The notes beneath the pieces are model-generated. The model did no database searches, was not told the DNA's origin, and saw only the letters and a list, made by a program, of their open reading frames with translations. Below, piece after piece: positions 1 through 9,820 of a stretch of DNA of 64,000 bases (its first letter is position 1; the number at the start of each line of letters is the position of its first letter). This DNA comes from Cystobasidiopsis lactophilus (lineage: Eukaryota > Basidiomycota > Agaricostilbomycetes > Agaricostilbales > Chionosphaeraceae). Position numbers and translations under genes: made by a program. Location: NCBI GenBank assembly GCA_001599975.1, contig BCIO01000002.1, forward strand, positions 4,479,989-4,543,988, given 5' to 3'.

Positions 1-1567
1 GAAGTCGAGCTCGCCACGGGCGAAGGCAGGCGAGGGACCAAGTTGGCCGGGTTGAGGTTCTCGTCCGAGAACATCCTGAATGGCCCTTGGGTGTTCTCGG
101 CCGTTAGAGGCAGCTCGAGCGCTTTGGAGCGCGTGGCTCGGTCGTGCGCCCTTTGGAGGCGGGAGAACATTTGGGCCATGAACCTCGGCCAGAGGAGGAC
201 GGAGCGCCAGGAGGAGAGGTCGGAGGAGGAGCCTTCGGAGGAGTTGTCTGGCCCGCCTCCGGTGGTGTTGGCGTCGTTGGTGGAGAGGTTGGTCATTTCG
301 ATGTCGGCGGCGCCTTGGGAGTTGGTGGTTCGATGCCGGCGCGGCGATCGAATGGGTTCACCAGAGTCGGTCAGGCGAGAGAAAGAGTTGACCGAAGACA
401 CCCGGGAGAGGGAGGTGTCGCCCGCAGCGTTGACGGAGACCGGGATGGGGATGCCATGGCCGGACCTGAATCCGAGTCGGCGGGTGAGGCGAGACGCGGC
501 CGAGGTAGCCGTGCCAGAAGCGGACAGGGCCTCGGGAGGTAAGGCGGTGCCAGCTTGCTTGCGCCGCTTGCGCGCCCGGTCCTTGGCCGCCCGCTTTTTC
601 CGCTCCGCCTCTCGCACTTCCCGGTCCGCCACTTCTCCCGCGTACATTCCTGAGCGCAAAATCAACTTCAGTATTCATGTAGCAAGGAATAAAGAGGGAG
701 GGAAAGCACGCACCGGTTGAGACCCACCACCAAAACGACAGCCAGGACTGCCAGAGCAGGATGCACCAGATGGAGTTCTGCAACCAGCCGAGCCTGTCCT
801 CCTTGATCTCGACATAGTTCAAGATGGAGCCCAAGAAGCCAAAGAAGATGGCCAGCGAGCCAAAGCTGGCGGTGGAGCCCTCGGACCTCCAAGCTCGGGA
901 GCGGTTGAGGAACAGGCCCCAGATGACGAGCGCGGTGGAGTAGAGCAGGGTGAGGGTGGAGTTGCAGACGGCCCTTATGGCGTCGCCCAAGTCTTGGATG
1001 CGGTCGTCAAAGTGCAGGCCGAGGAAGACGAGCCCGCCCGAGGCGAGGACCAGAGGGATGAGGAGGAAGAGGATGAGCCGGCGCTCCAAGTGGGAGGGGA
1101 ACAGCAGCGTCAGGAACTGGATGTGGGTGATCTGTTAGTGTTTCATCTTGTATCAGTAAAGAGACTTTCGTTGTTTGGCAAGGAGAAGCAACCCGAACAT
1201 GGCAGGAAGTCGCGACCAAGCCGGCGAGCACCAAGTCCATAGCCTGGCGGGTGGTGGACCAGGTCTGGTCGGGGAGGATGAACTCGGAGTAGGCGAACAT
1301 GTAGGGCCACTCGTGCGACTGGTTGCGCCCCTCGACGAGGATGATGGAGAGCGAGGTGATGATTTGCACCAGGAAGAAAAGCAAGGCGAGGCATTGCAAG
1401 ACGTAGTTGTACTTGGCTAAGGGCCAGTGGTAGCGCGCTGTGAAGCCTAAAACGACGGCCAGGCCGACGGACAAGGTGAGGAGGATGCCGTACATCAAGA
1501 CCTGCACCATCGACGAGAAGCCGAACGGGGGCTGGCTGATGCCGATCGGTGAGTCGTCCACCTTCAT
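1..1567 (-). CDS. multi-pass membrane protein, 3' end beyond window
   Basis: Partial gene, start inside the window and the end off the left edge. Exons (transcript order) 1567-1199, 1131-714 and 649-1; introns 67 nt (donor choice at 1198 is tentative, other GTs lie nearby) and 64 nt. The protein has about six or seven hydrophobic segments. The first begins near residue 20, the second follows the YNYVLQ motif, and the last three lie in exon 2 around FLLIPLVLASG, LLYSTALVIWGLF and GSLAIFFGFLGSILNY, followed by a Trp-rich helix (WQSWLSFWWW). Exon 3 encodes a basic Lys/Arg stretch and then a Ser/Thr/Pro-rich tail, presumably cytoplasmic, with the frame open to base 1. I do not recognise the family; the layout resembles orphan fungal receptor-like proteins, but no signature residue shows this. 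Confidence 0.7.
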
Positions 1568-1844
1568 CCTCGCGCGCGTCTGACTTTCACGTCATGTCCA
1601 CTGGTTCACTTTTAGCGGGTGGTGGTCGGGGAGCAGCGAAGGCGGGTCGGGAAGGCCCTTGGAGATCTGTGACAGGCTCAAGCGGGCTGACACCGACTTG
1701 TGATCGGCGCGCAGCTCACCCACGAGGAGTTGCCTTGTTTTCGCGCTCCGCCGCTGCCCTCTTTTTTGCATACCTTTTGCTGTTTGCGTTGGGATTCGAG
1801 GACTTAGCCGAATTGGCACAAACACTTTGGTCCTGGCGACGACG

Positions 1845-3424
1845 ATGATCCACACTCTTTTGCTCACTTCCGCTCTTTTCGGCTGGTCCCCTGCTCGGGC
1901 CGCCTTGGTCTCCGTCTCGGTTGGCGCGCCGTCGCCTGGCATCGCCCAATGCTCAGTCGCCAACGCCACCTTGGCATTGCCCACTGAGGGCGCCCGTGCG
2001 TCTTGCCCCAGTGGACAAACATAGAAGCTGGCTCACACGCGCCTCCTCTTCCGCAGTCGAAGTCATCGCCGGCGACAATGTGGCCGCCATCGCTTTGGGC
2101 GTCGGCCAAGCGGAATACGTTTGCCAGAACAACGAGTGGGCGTGCGTGGACCCGCTGTGTTTATTCCAAGGGCAAAAGTTTATTGAGCCTCCTATACACA
2201 CAGGATCAACGGCATCCACACTAAGCTGTACGACATCTCCTGCCAGTACAACACCACCTCCATCTCTGCCCTCAGCACAGGTGCGTCGTGTCCCCTAGAC
2301 TAGCTGTTGGATTCAGCTAACCGAGGTGAATGCACGTACAGCCTTCAATGGTCTGGCCGCAAGCGTGATGGACGTGATTGACACTACGGACCTCTCAAGC
2401 GTGCGTTTATGACTTGCTATAGTCACACTAGATGGCCCGGGACTAAGAAAACAATCGTGGACGCACAGACACTGGGAGCGGCCGTGGAAGCCGCCGCGGG
2501 CTTAACCCTGCCGGAGCTCGGCATCCTCGACTCGTCCAAGAACAACAAGACGTTCACCATCGACTTCCGCCCTTCAGCCGGCGGCAAGGTCTCCGGCGAC
2601 AAGGGCTTCGCGTCCGGCAAATACGTCGCCTCCCAGCCGGCGCCCATTGCGTCTTACGACCTGCCCTGGTTCCAGTTCGACCTGCCCGATGGAAACCTCG
2701 CCGATGAGGCCTACCTCGTTCAGACTTCCGGCGGTATCCCCACCACCCAGGGCTTGGGCTGCTCCGAGGGCGCCCAGGACAACGTGCCCTTCTCCCACCA
2801 ACTTTGTTCGTTGTCTCCCTCCCCTGTCTCATAAGACCCTCTCTGATGTGTGAAATCCTTGTGACGACGAAACAGGGCTGTTCAAGTCGCCAGCGAACCA
2901 GACCTGGACGCCGGCCAAGATTGTGGCCTCGTGCAACAAGCAGATCAAGACGTCCAAGGCCAAGAAGGAGATGGTCATCCTCCCCAACGCGGTGCAGTAC
3001 GGCATGACCGACAAGGCCTGCAACTCGATCGACGACTGCTCCAAGAAGTGCCTGGCCAAGAACAGTGCGTGGTGCTCCGTCTCCTCACATCAGCCTCTGT
3101 TCTGATACCAAGATCATGGTCGCCCCACAGACTGCGTCGGGTTCTCCCTCTCGACTCAGGACGGCGAAGGCGTCACCAAGCTCCGAGTGCTCCAAGCCAA
3201 ATTGGGCTACGCGCAAAACTTCGTGTCCGGAATGTGGGTTGCCCTCGGTGTCGCCTAATTGCGAAATTCCCCTTGCTCAATTCTGTCTTTGGATAACCCA
3301 CAGCGTCCGAAAGATCAACAACCGGCAATACGTCGACCGGCAAGGCAACGTGCAAGCCTGCCCGACCGGCCAAATCACCTCGGCCGACTTCCTGGGTTGC
3401 ATCTNCCCCACCACCTGCAACTGA
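1845..3424 (+). CDS. secreted cysteine-rich protein, unknown function
   Basis: Eight exons: 1845-2010, 2057-2156, 2204-2280, 2342-2400, 2469-2805, 2876-3064, 3131-3233 and 3304-3424; 383 aa. The ATG at 1845 opens a signal peptide (MIHTLLLTSALFGW, cleavage near ARA-AL). The mature chain is rich in Cys and Gly. Its C-terminal third has closely spaced cysteines (KACNSIDDCSKKCLAKN, then NCVGFSLS) that resemble a PAN/apple-like module, but I cannot confirm the fold. It ends in PTTCN. No catalytic motif is visible. Secretion to the wall or medium is inferred from the signal peptide and the lack of other hydrophobic segments. Base 3405 is an N, so one residue near the C terminus is unknown. The downstream gene is also secreted, but no functional link is shown. 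Confidence 0.75.
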
Positions 3425-5113
3425 ACAAAACCGCCCCTCTCAACTTTCGTTGTTCCTCTTGTTCTGGCCTATACGGACACTTTCTTGACCTTCGCACGAC
3501 CCTTCTTCAAAAAACGCTCTTGCACTCCCTCGTTCGTTATTTCTACGCTCCCCACCATTGCACCTTTCAACCCCTTCCCATATGATTTTTTTGTTCATCT
3601 TTTTTTTAGCTTTTGCAGGGCAAGGGTCGATTCTTAACTTCTTTGCTTTTGATATTTCGTTCGCCACCGAGCAACCTCGGTTGGATTTCGATTGCATTGC
3701 TGCATGGCCCCCCTTTTTCTTCTTTTGACCCTTTCTCTTTCTCTTCCTTTGGTCTGTCCTGGTTGTCGTTGCTTGTGGTCTGTTATCGGAGAGTCGAATC
3801 GAGGAAGGGAAGGAGTGGTGGTAGTGGCGAGGTTCGTTTGCTTCCACTTCATCTCTGCTTTTGGGATTTGATTGCTGATGCCCTAGATGAACAGATGAGA
3901 TTGGTTCACACCTTCACCGGAATGGGCGGTAATTAGAGCTGAAAGGTGCGGTTAAGGCCTTTACCTGATCAGGTTTCGAACCAACCTGATTTCCAGAGCC
4001 ATGTAACCGCACAGATTGCGCGAATGGTATGAGTAAGCTGGTATGTGAGCTTATTGTGGGTGCTTCTCCCTGATATCTTGAGTTTATGATACTGATGGTG
4101 AAGCCGGTTCTTAGGGACAGCTTGTACCAGATGCTTTGCCATCCGCTCGCGACTTCAAGACAGCAGCGTGCCTTGGGTTCTTCTCTTCTTCACGCTAACC
4201 TGCAAGTCAGGCCTCTTGCTCTCTGGCTGGCGTTCGCCACCTGTCAAGTCGGATGATGTCAGAGTCACGCGCGCCTTTCCTTCTGCCTGTCTTCTCTTGC
4301 ACCCGGTCGACGATCAAAAGGATGCAAAAGCTGAGCTTCAAAGTGACCGGTGAAGTGCAAGGTCGGTCCCTTGTCCTCTACTTGATCTCGAGTGAAACGT
4401 GACCTTTAAGGGCTTGACAGGTGTCTGCTTTCGGGACTTCACGAGCAAGAACGCGAGGAAGCTCGGGCTGGGTGGCTATGTGACCAATGCTTCTGATGGG
4501 TGCGTCGGGTGCTCACTTCTATCCGTGTCGTCCTGGTCTGATATTGCAGGTGTGCTGGCGCACAGTTCCGTGGAAGGGGAAGCCATTGGCCCAGAGGACA
4601 AGCTGAGCGCTTTGTGGGTTCTCGTCTCTACTCCATCATCTTCGCTTCAAGATGTCTGAACAGCTTCATGCCTACAGCGAGAAGCAACTCCAGCAAGGTC
4701 CACCGGCAGCTCGCGTGGACAAGCTCTCCTCCAGCCTGTCTCCCGCTTCTGATTCTCCCGGCTCATTCTCGATTCGATGATTGTACATGCCACCATGATG
4801 AAATGTAAATACCAGGCCGCGAGAGAGAGCAACCCTCAACTTGTGAATGGCGCGTGATTTGCCACATGAAACGCGTGCTTCAACTTGGCCTCGCTGTCCC
4901 CCGGTTGCCCCCAAACCAACAAACCTGACTGCGGCTTGAGGCCCTGTTTACTTTCGTTTATACCAAATCCATACACACAACACCAACCAAACAACCACAG
5001 CAGCTTGACGCTCGCTGACCTTGCCCCTTTGTGTCGCGCACACACTTCTTTTGCGCTGTTTCGTGCCCTTCCGTATCTTCCCACTCGTTACTTTAAACAC
5101 ACACGCATCAACA
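3425..5113. other. intergenic 1.7 kb, no gene seen
   Basis: The first 400 bases are pyrimidine-rich 3' flank of the upstream gene. The rest must contain the promoter of the GH128 gene. Only short open frames without splice partners or recognisable products occur. The one clear structure is the double hairpin at 3946-4012, listed separately. Confidence 0.6.
3946..4012. other. two-tier inverted repeat, possible structured RNA
   Basis: A perfect 9-bp outer stem (3946-3954 with 4004-4012) encloses a GGC/GCC pairing (3956-3958 with 3998-4000) and a perfect 8-bp inner stem (3968-3975 with 3983-3990) with a 7-nt loop. On the minus strand the inner arm contains GGTTCGAAACC, which matches the RNA polymerase III B-box consensus GGTTCGANNCC. 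The total length is only 67 nt and no anticodon arm can be drawn, so it is not a normal tRNA. It could be a tRNA-derived relict, a small polymerase III RNA or a 3'-end/processing signal of a neighbouring transcript. Confidence 0.45.
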
Positions 5114-7342
5114 ATGCTCGGCTTGCTGGTCTGGTCCGCAGCGTTGGCAGCAGCAGCCGTGGACGCGCGGATGGTGCATAAATCCCGGGCCTTGAACCAC
5201 CGCGTGAAGAGGGCGGTGGATGTGATTGAGACCGGCTTGGCTTGGTGGGGCGCGCAGAACGGCAACGAGGGTGCTTGTGCGTTTGGTCTCTTCCCATAGC
5301 GCTGTGTGCGAGCTGGGGCTAAGTAGAGTTCGTGAATGCACAGGCGGAGCGGTGCACGACGATGCCTTCTTGCTGGCTGGCTTGGCCGACTCAGTGTTCA
5401 GCCAAGACCAGTGTGGCCGCTACGTCGAAGTCCTCAACGGCGCCAACAACAAGTCGGTCATCGCAGAGGTGCGTTGGCCACTTAGCACTTTGAATGGCCT
5501 CCTGTTTCAGCCTTATGACCGGCGTTCGACACAGGTCACTGACTCCTGCAGCACTTGCGAGTCCCAAGACCTATATCTCTCCACTGGTGGTGGGTTTACG
5601 CTCCACTACCTCATCAGCCGTTCACACAGCTGATGCCAATTTGTCGCGAACCTACAGCTTTTGAGAAGATTGCCTCTCTGGAAGTCGGCGTCATCAACAT
5701 TGGTGCGTTCAGGCTCCTCCTCTAGCACTCTTATTCTGTGCTCATGGGCGACGTATACGACGCACAGCCTGGGCATTTGTCGATAAACCCACCGATTCGG
5801 CCACCGCCACCGGCATCGAGTCCATCCCTGCCACCCCCGCCGGCTTGTCCGGCACCCTGACGCTCCAAGCTCAAGCTGCCACCGAGTCCTCCTCGTGCGA
5901 CTCTACGACCGAGGACGAGGCTGAACCGACCACTTCTTCTTCTGCCGTCTTCCACGACTCCAAGCCCACCCCGACGACGACCACCACCACCAAGCCCGTC
6001 ACCCACGCCGAAGTCGTCCAGAAGCCAACTACGACCAAGAAGACCAAGACGAAAACCAAGACCCCAGCTCCGGCCGCTGCCACCGAGGTGTCGACTTCGT
6101 CCTCTGGTGGGCTAGAGCTCGGCTTGGCTTTTGCTTATGACAACACCTACGCCTCCATCTTCACTGGCGGCAGGGTCAAATGGTACTTCCACTGGGCAGG
6201 TGCGTGGCTGGCTTCCTTTAGACACTCGAGGTCTTTCTGTGCTCACATTCGCACAGATCCTATCATCCCGGAGCTCAGCAACGCCGGCTTGGCTTTCTAC
6301 CCTACTCTGTAAGCGCTGGGCTAACTACCGCTTTCAGCCCGGGGCTAAGCTTATTCTTGCTCCGTGGTTGCAGCTGGGACAACTCGGCCGCTAGCAAGTC
6401 CGCCTTCCAAACCGCCATGGCTGCTGTCAACAATGCGCCAGAGTACATTTTGTGCGTTGGGACCTCCTCTACTGCTGTGAGACGTCCACCAGCTGAAGGC
6501 ATCGTCCTCCATGCACAGTTCTTACAACGAGCCGGATATCCCTTCGCAAGTAAGTCGACTTCCGTCCTTGTCCTCATGATGTCGGACTGAAGATGTTGTG
6601 CATAGGCGAACATGTCACCTGAAGAAGCGTGAGTGACGGCGCCCCTGCTGAGATTGGTCCAGACCAAGCTCACGATTTCTTCTCTGTCACCACAGGGCTA
6701 AGGACTTCAAGAGCTACCTCACCCCTTACGCCACTTCCAAGACCAAGCTCTGCTCGCCCGCTGTGGCTTACGACTTGAACTGGCTCCAGAGCTTCATGTC
6801 CGCTTGCAAGGACTGCAAGGTCTCCTGCATCAACGTGGGTGGTGGTCGCTACCTTATGATCTTCTTCCGGAGCTCATTGATTCAGCTTTCCAAATCCACA
6901 GATCCACTACTACACGGACTACGATGGCACTGGCGACTCGTTCAAGAAGCAGGTCGAGAAGTTCCACGCGGCCTTCCCGAGCTATGATATCTTCATCGTG
7001 CGTGGTCATCCTACTTTAGCTGCCTTGCCCCGCAGCTGATAGTATTCGAGCTACACACAGAGCGAGGCCGGCTTGACTGCTACTTCAGGGCCATCGCCCG
7101 CCCAAGCGCTCGGCTACTTGAAGACCATCATCAGCTTCATGCAGTCCACTTCCTACGTCAAGAGGTTCGCTTGGTTCGGGTACGTCTCTCACTCTACCAC
7201 ATTCAAGCTCGCGTCTGACAGCATTTCTGTTACCCAAAGTGTTTGGTCTCAAAACCCGGACGGCTACACTTCCGACTCGGACCGGATGGTGGACGACAAC
7301 AACCAGCTGACCGAGCTGGGCCAGTTCTACGTCTCCGGCTAG
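5114..7342 (+). CDS. secreted DPBB (RlpA/expansin-like) + GH128 glucanase fusion
   Basis: Thirteen exons: 5114-5270, 5344-5468, 5535-5586, 5658-5702, 5768-6199, 6257-6308, 6374-6451, 6519-6549, 6606-6628, 6696-6834, 6902-6997, 7061-7179 and 7240-7342; 483 aa. Order: signal peptide (about 1-20), a double-psi beta-barrel module (about 50-145; motifs GRYVEVLNG, EVTDSCSTCESQDLYLS and VGVINIAW), a Ser/Thr/Pro/Lys-rich linker (about 150-250), then a C-terminal glycosyl-hydrolase catalytic core of the GH128 type. The core shows KWYFHWA, YNEPDIPSQ (general acid/base Glu), IHYYTDY and FISEAGLT (candidate nucleophile Glu), and RFAWFGVW. GH128 enzymes cut beta-1,3-glucan, so wall remodelling outside the cell is the likely role. 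The DPBB part may help bind or loosen the wall (inference). The exon carrying NEPD is only 31 nt and the next 23 nt. All joints preserve family motifs, so the single-gene fusion is well supported. Confidence 0.88.
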
Positions 7343-7692
7343 GCTCGATGGCCACCCTCTTTTCATCTTTCGCACTTCAGCACCGAATTTTTTTACAAGG
7401 GACGCGGACGGCAAAAAGAGAAGCGGATCAAGCTGGCCTTCTCCTCTCACTCTCTCTCAAAGATGTCCAACCTTTCAGTCTCTAATCTTCGGTGTTATTC
7501 TTTTTTCCATCCCGGATACCAACCCTTTTTTTCGCTTTCATTTCATTCGCAACGAACGTCGTTCAAAGGTTCTTTTCTTCGCCACCACCACATTTTACCC
7601 CCTTCTGAGCTTCGAGCTTGTAATTTGGCTAGCTCGCTCTTGATATACCCCTTCTTGCCATTCAAGCTCTTGGCAGCTCGGCGCCACCGGCC
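7343..7692. other. T/C-rich convergent 3' flank
   Basis: About 350 bases between two convergent genes, pyrimidine-rich on the plus strand. I see no gene; it probably holds both 3' UTRs. Confidence 0.5.
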
Positions 7693-8232
7693 TCACTTTT
7701 GCCATCTTTGGCTTGCGTTGAGGAATGCTTTTGCCCTTGGCTCCTGCGCATTGCCCGCTCTCCAGCCCGCCTGAAACCCTTCTGCAAAACCCTGTTCCCG
7801 CGCCTTCAAGTGCACACGAGCAAGGGCAGATTGCTCCTTCTCCTGCTGCTGCCGGTACACCATAACGCTGATCTCCTTCACCGCGAAGGCCTCAAAATAG
7901 GCAAACCGGCCCCATTTGTGGTCTGCAATATAACGTTTGTCAAAATAGGCAAACCGGCCCCATTTGTGGTCTGCAATATAACGTTTGATGCTAACCGAGA
8001 CTTCGATTTGGGAGGCGAGATCCAGCGCTTCCCATTGCCCAGCGAGTTGTTCGAGTCCGACGCTTAGCATTGATTGTGAGCGCGATGAGAGCGCCTACAA
8101 ATCGAAGAACACTTACTCGACAAGCAGGGAAGAGTACATTTCCTGGATCGACGGCGTGTAGAAAAGCCATTTGGGCTTGTAAAACAGCACACCCCAGTAG
8201 TCGTGGAAGCCATACTGCTCCAGGAGGGACAT
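7693..8232 (-). CDS. small tandem paralogue A with GX3 repeats
   Basis: Two exons, 8232-8117 and 8062-7693, joined by a 54-nt intron; 161 aa. No family recognised. Exon 1 is aromatic (MSLLEQYGFHDYWGVLFY). Exon 2 has a conserved-looking block (VGLEQLAGQWEALDL) shared with copy B, a 16-residue stretch present twice in exact tandem, a charged Gln/Glu helix, and the spaced-glycine helix GFAEGFQAGWRAG, which follows a GX3 pattern also seen in copies B and C. No signal peptide or membrane segment is obvious. It is the first of three minus-strand genes with the same layout: short first exon, one 54-60 nt intron, basic or charged tail. Function unknown; the GX3 pattern resembles helices used for partner binding in Yae1/Lto1-type proteins, but the match is short. 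Confidence 0.6.
7892..7987. repeat. exact 48-bp tandem duplication, two units
   Basis: Bases 7892-7939 and 7940-7987 are identical. The unit is 16 codons, so the repeat inserts 16 residues in frame (KRYIADHKWGRFAYF in each) in paralogue A. Zero divergence implies a very recent duplication or an assembly artefact. Confidence 0.95.
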
Positions 8233-8705
8233 ACTTGATCGTCGAAGAGAAGAGGAAAAGGAAGCTAGCAGGAAGCAGAAATTTTCAGGTCGCAATTCGG
8301 TTTCAAACTAAGCACAGCAATAATAATGGCCCCAGGTCTGCGCGGTCTCGTGCAACACGGTGCGAACAACGATAACAGGGAGCCACGCAAAAGAGTGTTG
8401 AGATACCTGACACGGTCACCTGAGGAGGACGCAGTGCAAAACGCCAGGAGAAGAGCAGACTCTTTCAAACTAAAAACTGGCACCCGCTGCTGTGACCAAC
8501 TCCTTGCAGTGTCTGGTTCTGAAGCCAAAGGGGGCTATGCGACTTGAGGAGAGCCTTTGATTGAGATGTCGTTTGGGGGTAAGTTCATTTTACGACGACT
8601 TGAAGAGAAAGAGCATACGCAGGTGCTTGGGCGTTCAATTTCCTGTCCACATTGGACCCCTCTTCGAAGTAAGGCCTTCGAAACTTCTCCACAGCCGCTT
8701 GGTCG
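8233..8705. other. intergenic between paralogues A and B
   Basis: About 470 bases holding the presumed promoter of paralogue A and the 3' end of B. No coding segment supported. Confidence 0.5.
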
Positions 8706-9140
8706 CTACTGTGTTGCTTCCCACCCTTGGACACCCTTCAGCTGAGTTGCCACCTCGCGCAGAGCCGCCTTCCTTCCTTCCACCAGGCCAGCCTGAAAGT
8801 CTTGTCCACCGACCACACTGGGACTCGAAGAAGGAAGTGCGTGCACCCATTTGAAGACTGCCGCGGCAACACAGGCGCCCAAAGCGGCAGGGGAGCGGAT
8901 GGGAGTCTCGGTGAACCTGCGCGAGATGTCGAACTGGATATCAAACTTGACTTGGCCGTGAGCTTGCTCCCACAGCACCGCCAGCTCTGGCCATCCTGCT
9001 CTGAAACCCGTGCATTAGCTCAGAGTGCGCCATTGAGGAAAGCAAGGGACGTACTCCCGAAGTAGCACTGGGATCTGCGTCTCGTCTGGACAGTGCAAGG
9101 TTTCCGGCTGTTGCCAGGAAGAAGCATCAAAGCGAAGCAT
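8706..9140 (-). CDS. small tandem paralogue B
   Basis: Exons 9140-9055 and 9000-8706 with a 54-nt intron; 126 aa. The block after the intron (AGWPELAVLWEQAHGQVKFD) aligns with copy A (VGLEQLAGQWEALDL), and the C-terminal helix (QAGLVEGRKAALREVATQLK) aligns with copy C (EAGFAAGKEAALRQVAARLK). A second 54-nt segment (8846-8793) has good splice ends and is a multiple of three, so it may be spliced or retained; retained, it keeps an FQAG motif shared with copy A. No recognised domain. Duplicate origin is inferred from order, strand, gene structure and these two alignable blocks. Confidence 0.55.
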
Positions 9141-9403
9141 GATCGTAGAGAGGGAAGAGGCCAAGAAAGGAAATTTAAGAGGCAGCAAGACTTTTGCAGA
9201 TTGCAAGCGAAAAAGCTTCGCATGAAGTAATGCCGGTAATGGAAGATCGAAAGCAGGTTGAGAGCAGAGAAGGAAGAAAAGTGCATAGCGGAGGGCAGAA
9301 AGACGCCGATAAGGGCTGGAAGGCGAAGGCGGGTTCCATCAAGGTCACCGCGACGAAAGCCAGCGTTTAGACACCGACACCAACACAGTGCCATCCCAAC
9401 ACT

Positions 9404-9820
9404 TCAATCACTTGCTGGAGTGACCTCGTGCCGCTTTGGAAGCTCCTTCAAGCGAGCCGCCACCTGGCGAAGAGCCGCCTCCTTGCCCGCCGCGAAGCCT
9501 GCCTCATAAGCCTGCTGGCGCTATTCTCGAATCCGCTCCTCCATAACCTGGCTCTGAGCCCATCTTTCCCACTTGATCTTAGCATCCACTGGAGGGGCGG
9601 CAGAGGCGGGTCCGGAGATGGTAAGCGCTTCGTGGCCATTCGGTTCGGTCGTCGAGCAATCAGTCTGTGGTCGTCTCGCATCGTCAAAGGTGCTGACCCT
9701 TCTAAAAAGGGACTGCGCTTTGAGCTGGCTACAGCAGCATAAGCGAAGGAAGTGGACTCACCCTCGCAACAGCAGCTGGATCTTGGCTTCGCGCTCTTCA
9801 AGAGAAAGTAGTTTGTCCAT
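9404..9820 (-). pseudogene. tandem paralogue C, interrupted by an in-frame TAG
   Basis: Exons 9820-9762 and 9701-9404 (60-nt intron). The frame runs MDKLLSLEEREAKIQLLL, an acidic/Pro-rich middle, KIKWERWAQSQVMEERIRE, then TAG (bases 9521-9523 on the plus strand), and continues in the same frame as RQQAYEAGFAAGKEAALRQ to a normal stop at 9404. The residues on both sides read as one amphipathic helix that matches copy B, so the stop looks like a nonsense change rather than a gene end. A 69-nt intron ending in that TAG (donor at the Val codon of PPVDAK) would remove it but would also delete apparent coding sequence. A sequencing error is possible. Confidence 0.5.

Noticed and set aside
358-1089. 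243-codon minus-strand frame as a full gene
   Set aside because: Runs through a spliced intron (713-650); the true frame changes there and stays open to base 1.
3405-3405. Ambiguous N (also at 52223) as biological signal
   Set aside because: Single uncalled bases in or next to homopolymer-like runs; sequencing artefact.
3946-4012. tRNA gene
   Set aside because: B-box match and acceptor-like stem are present, but 67 nt with no anticodon arm and the wrong T-arm position.
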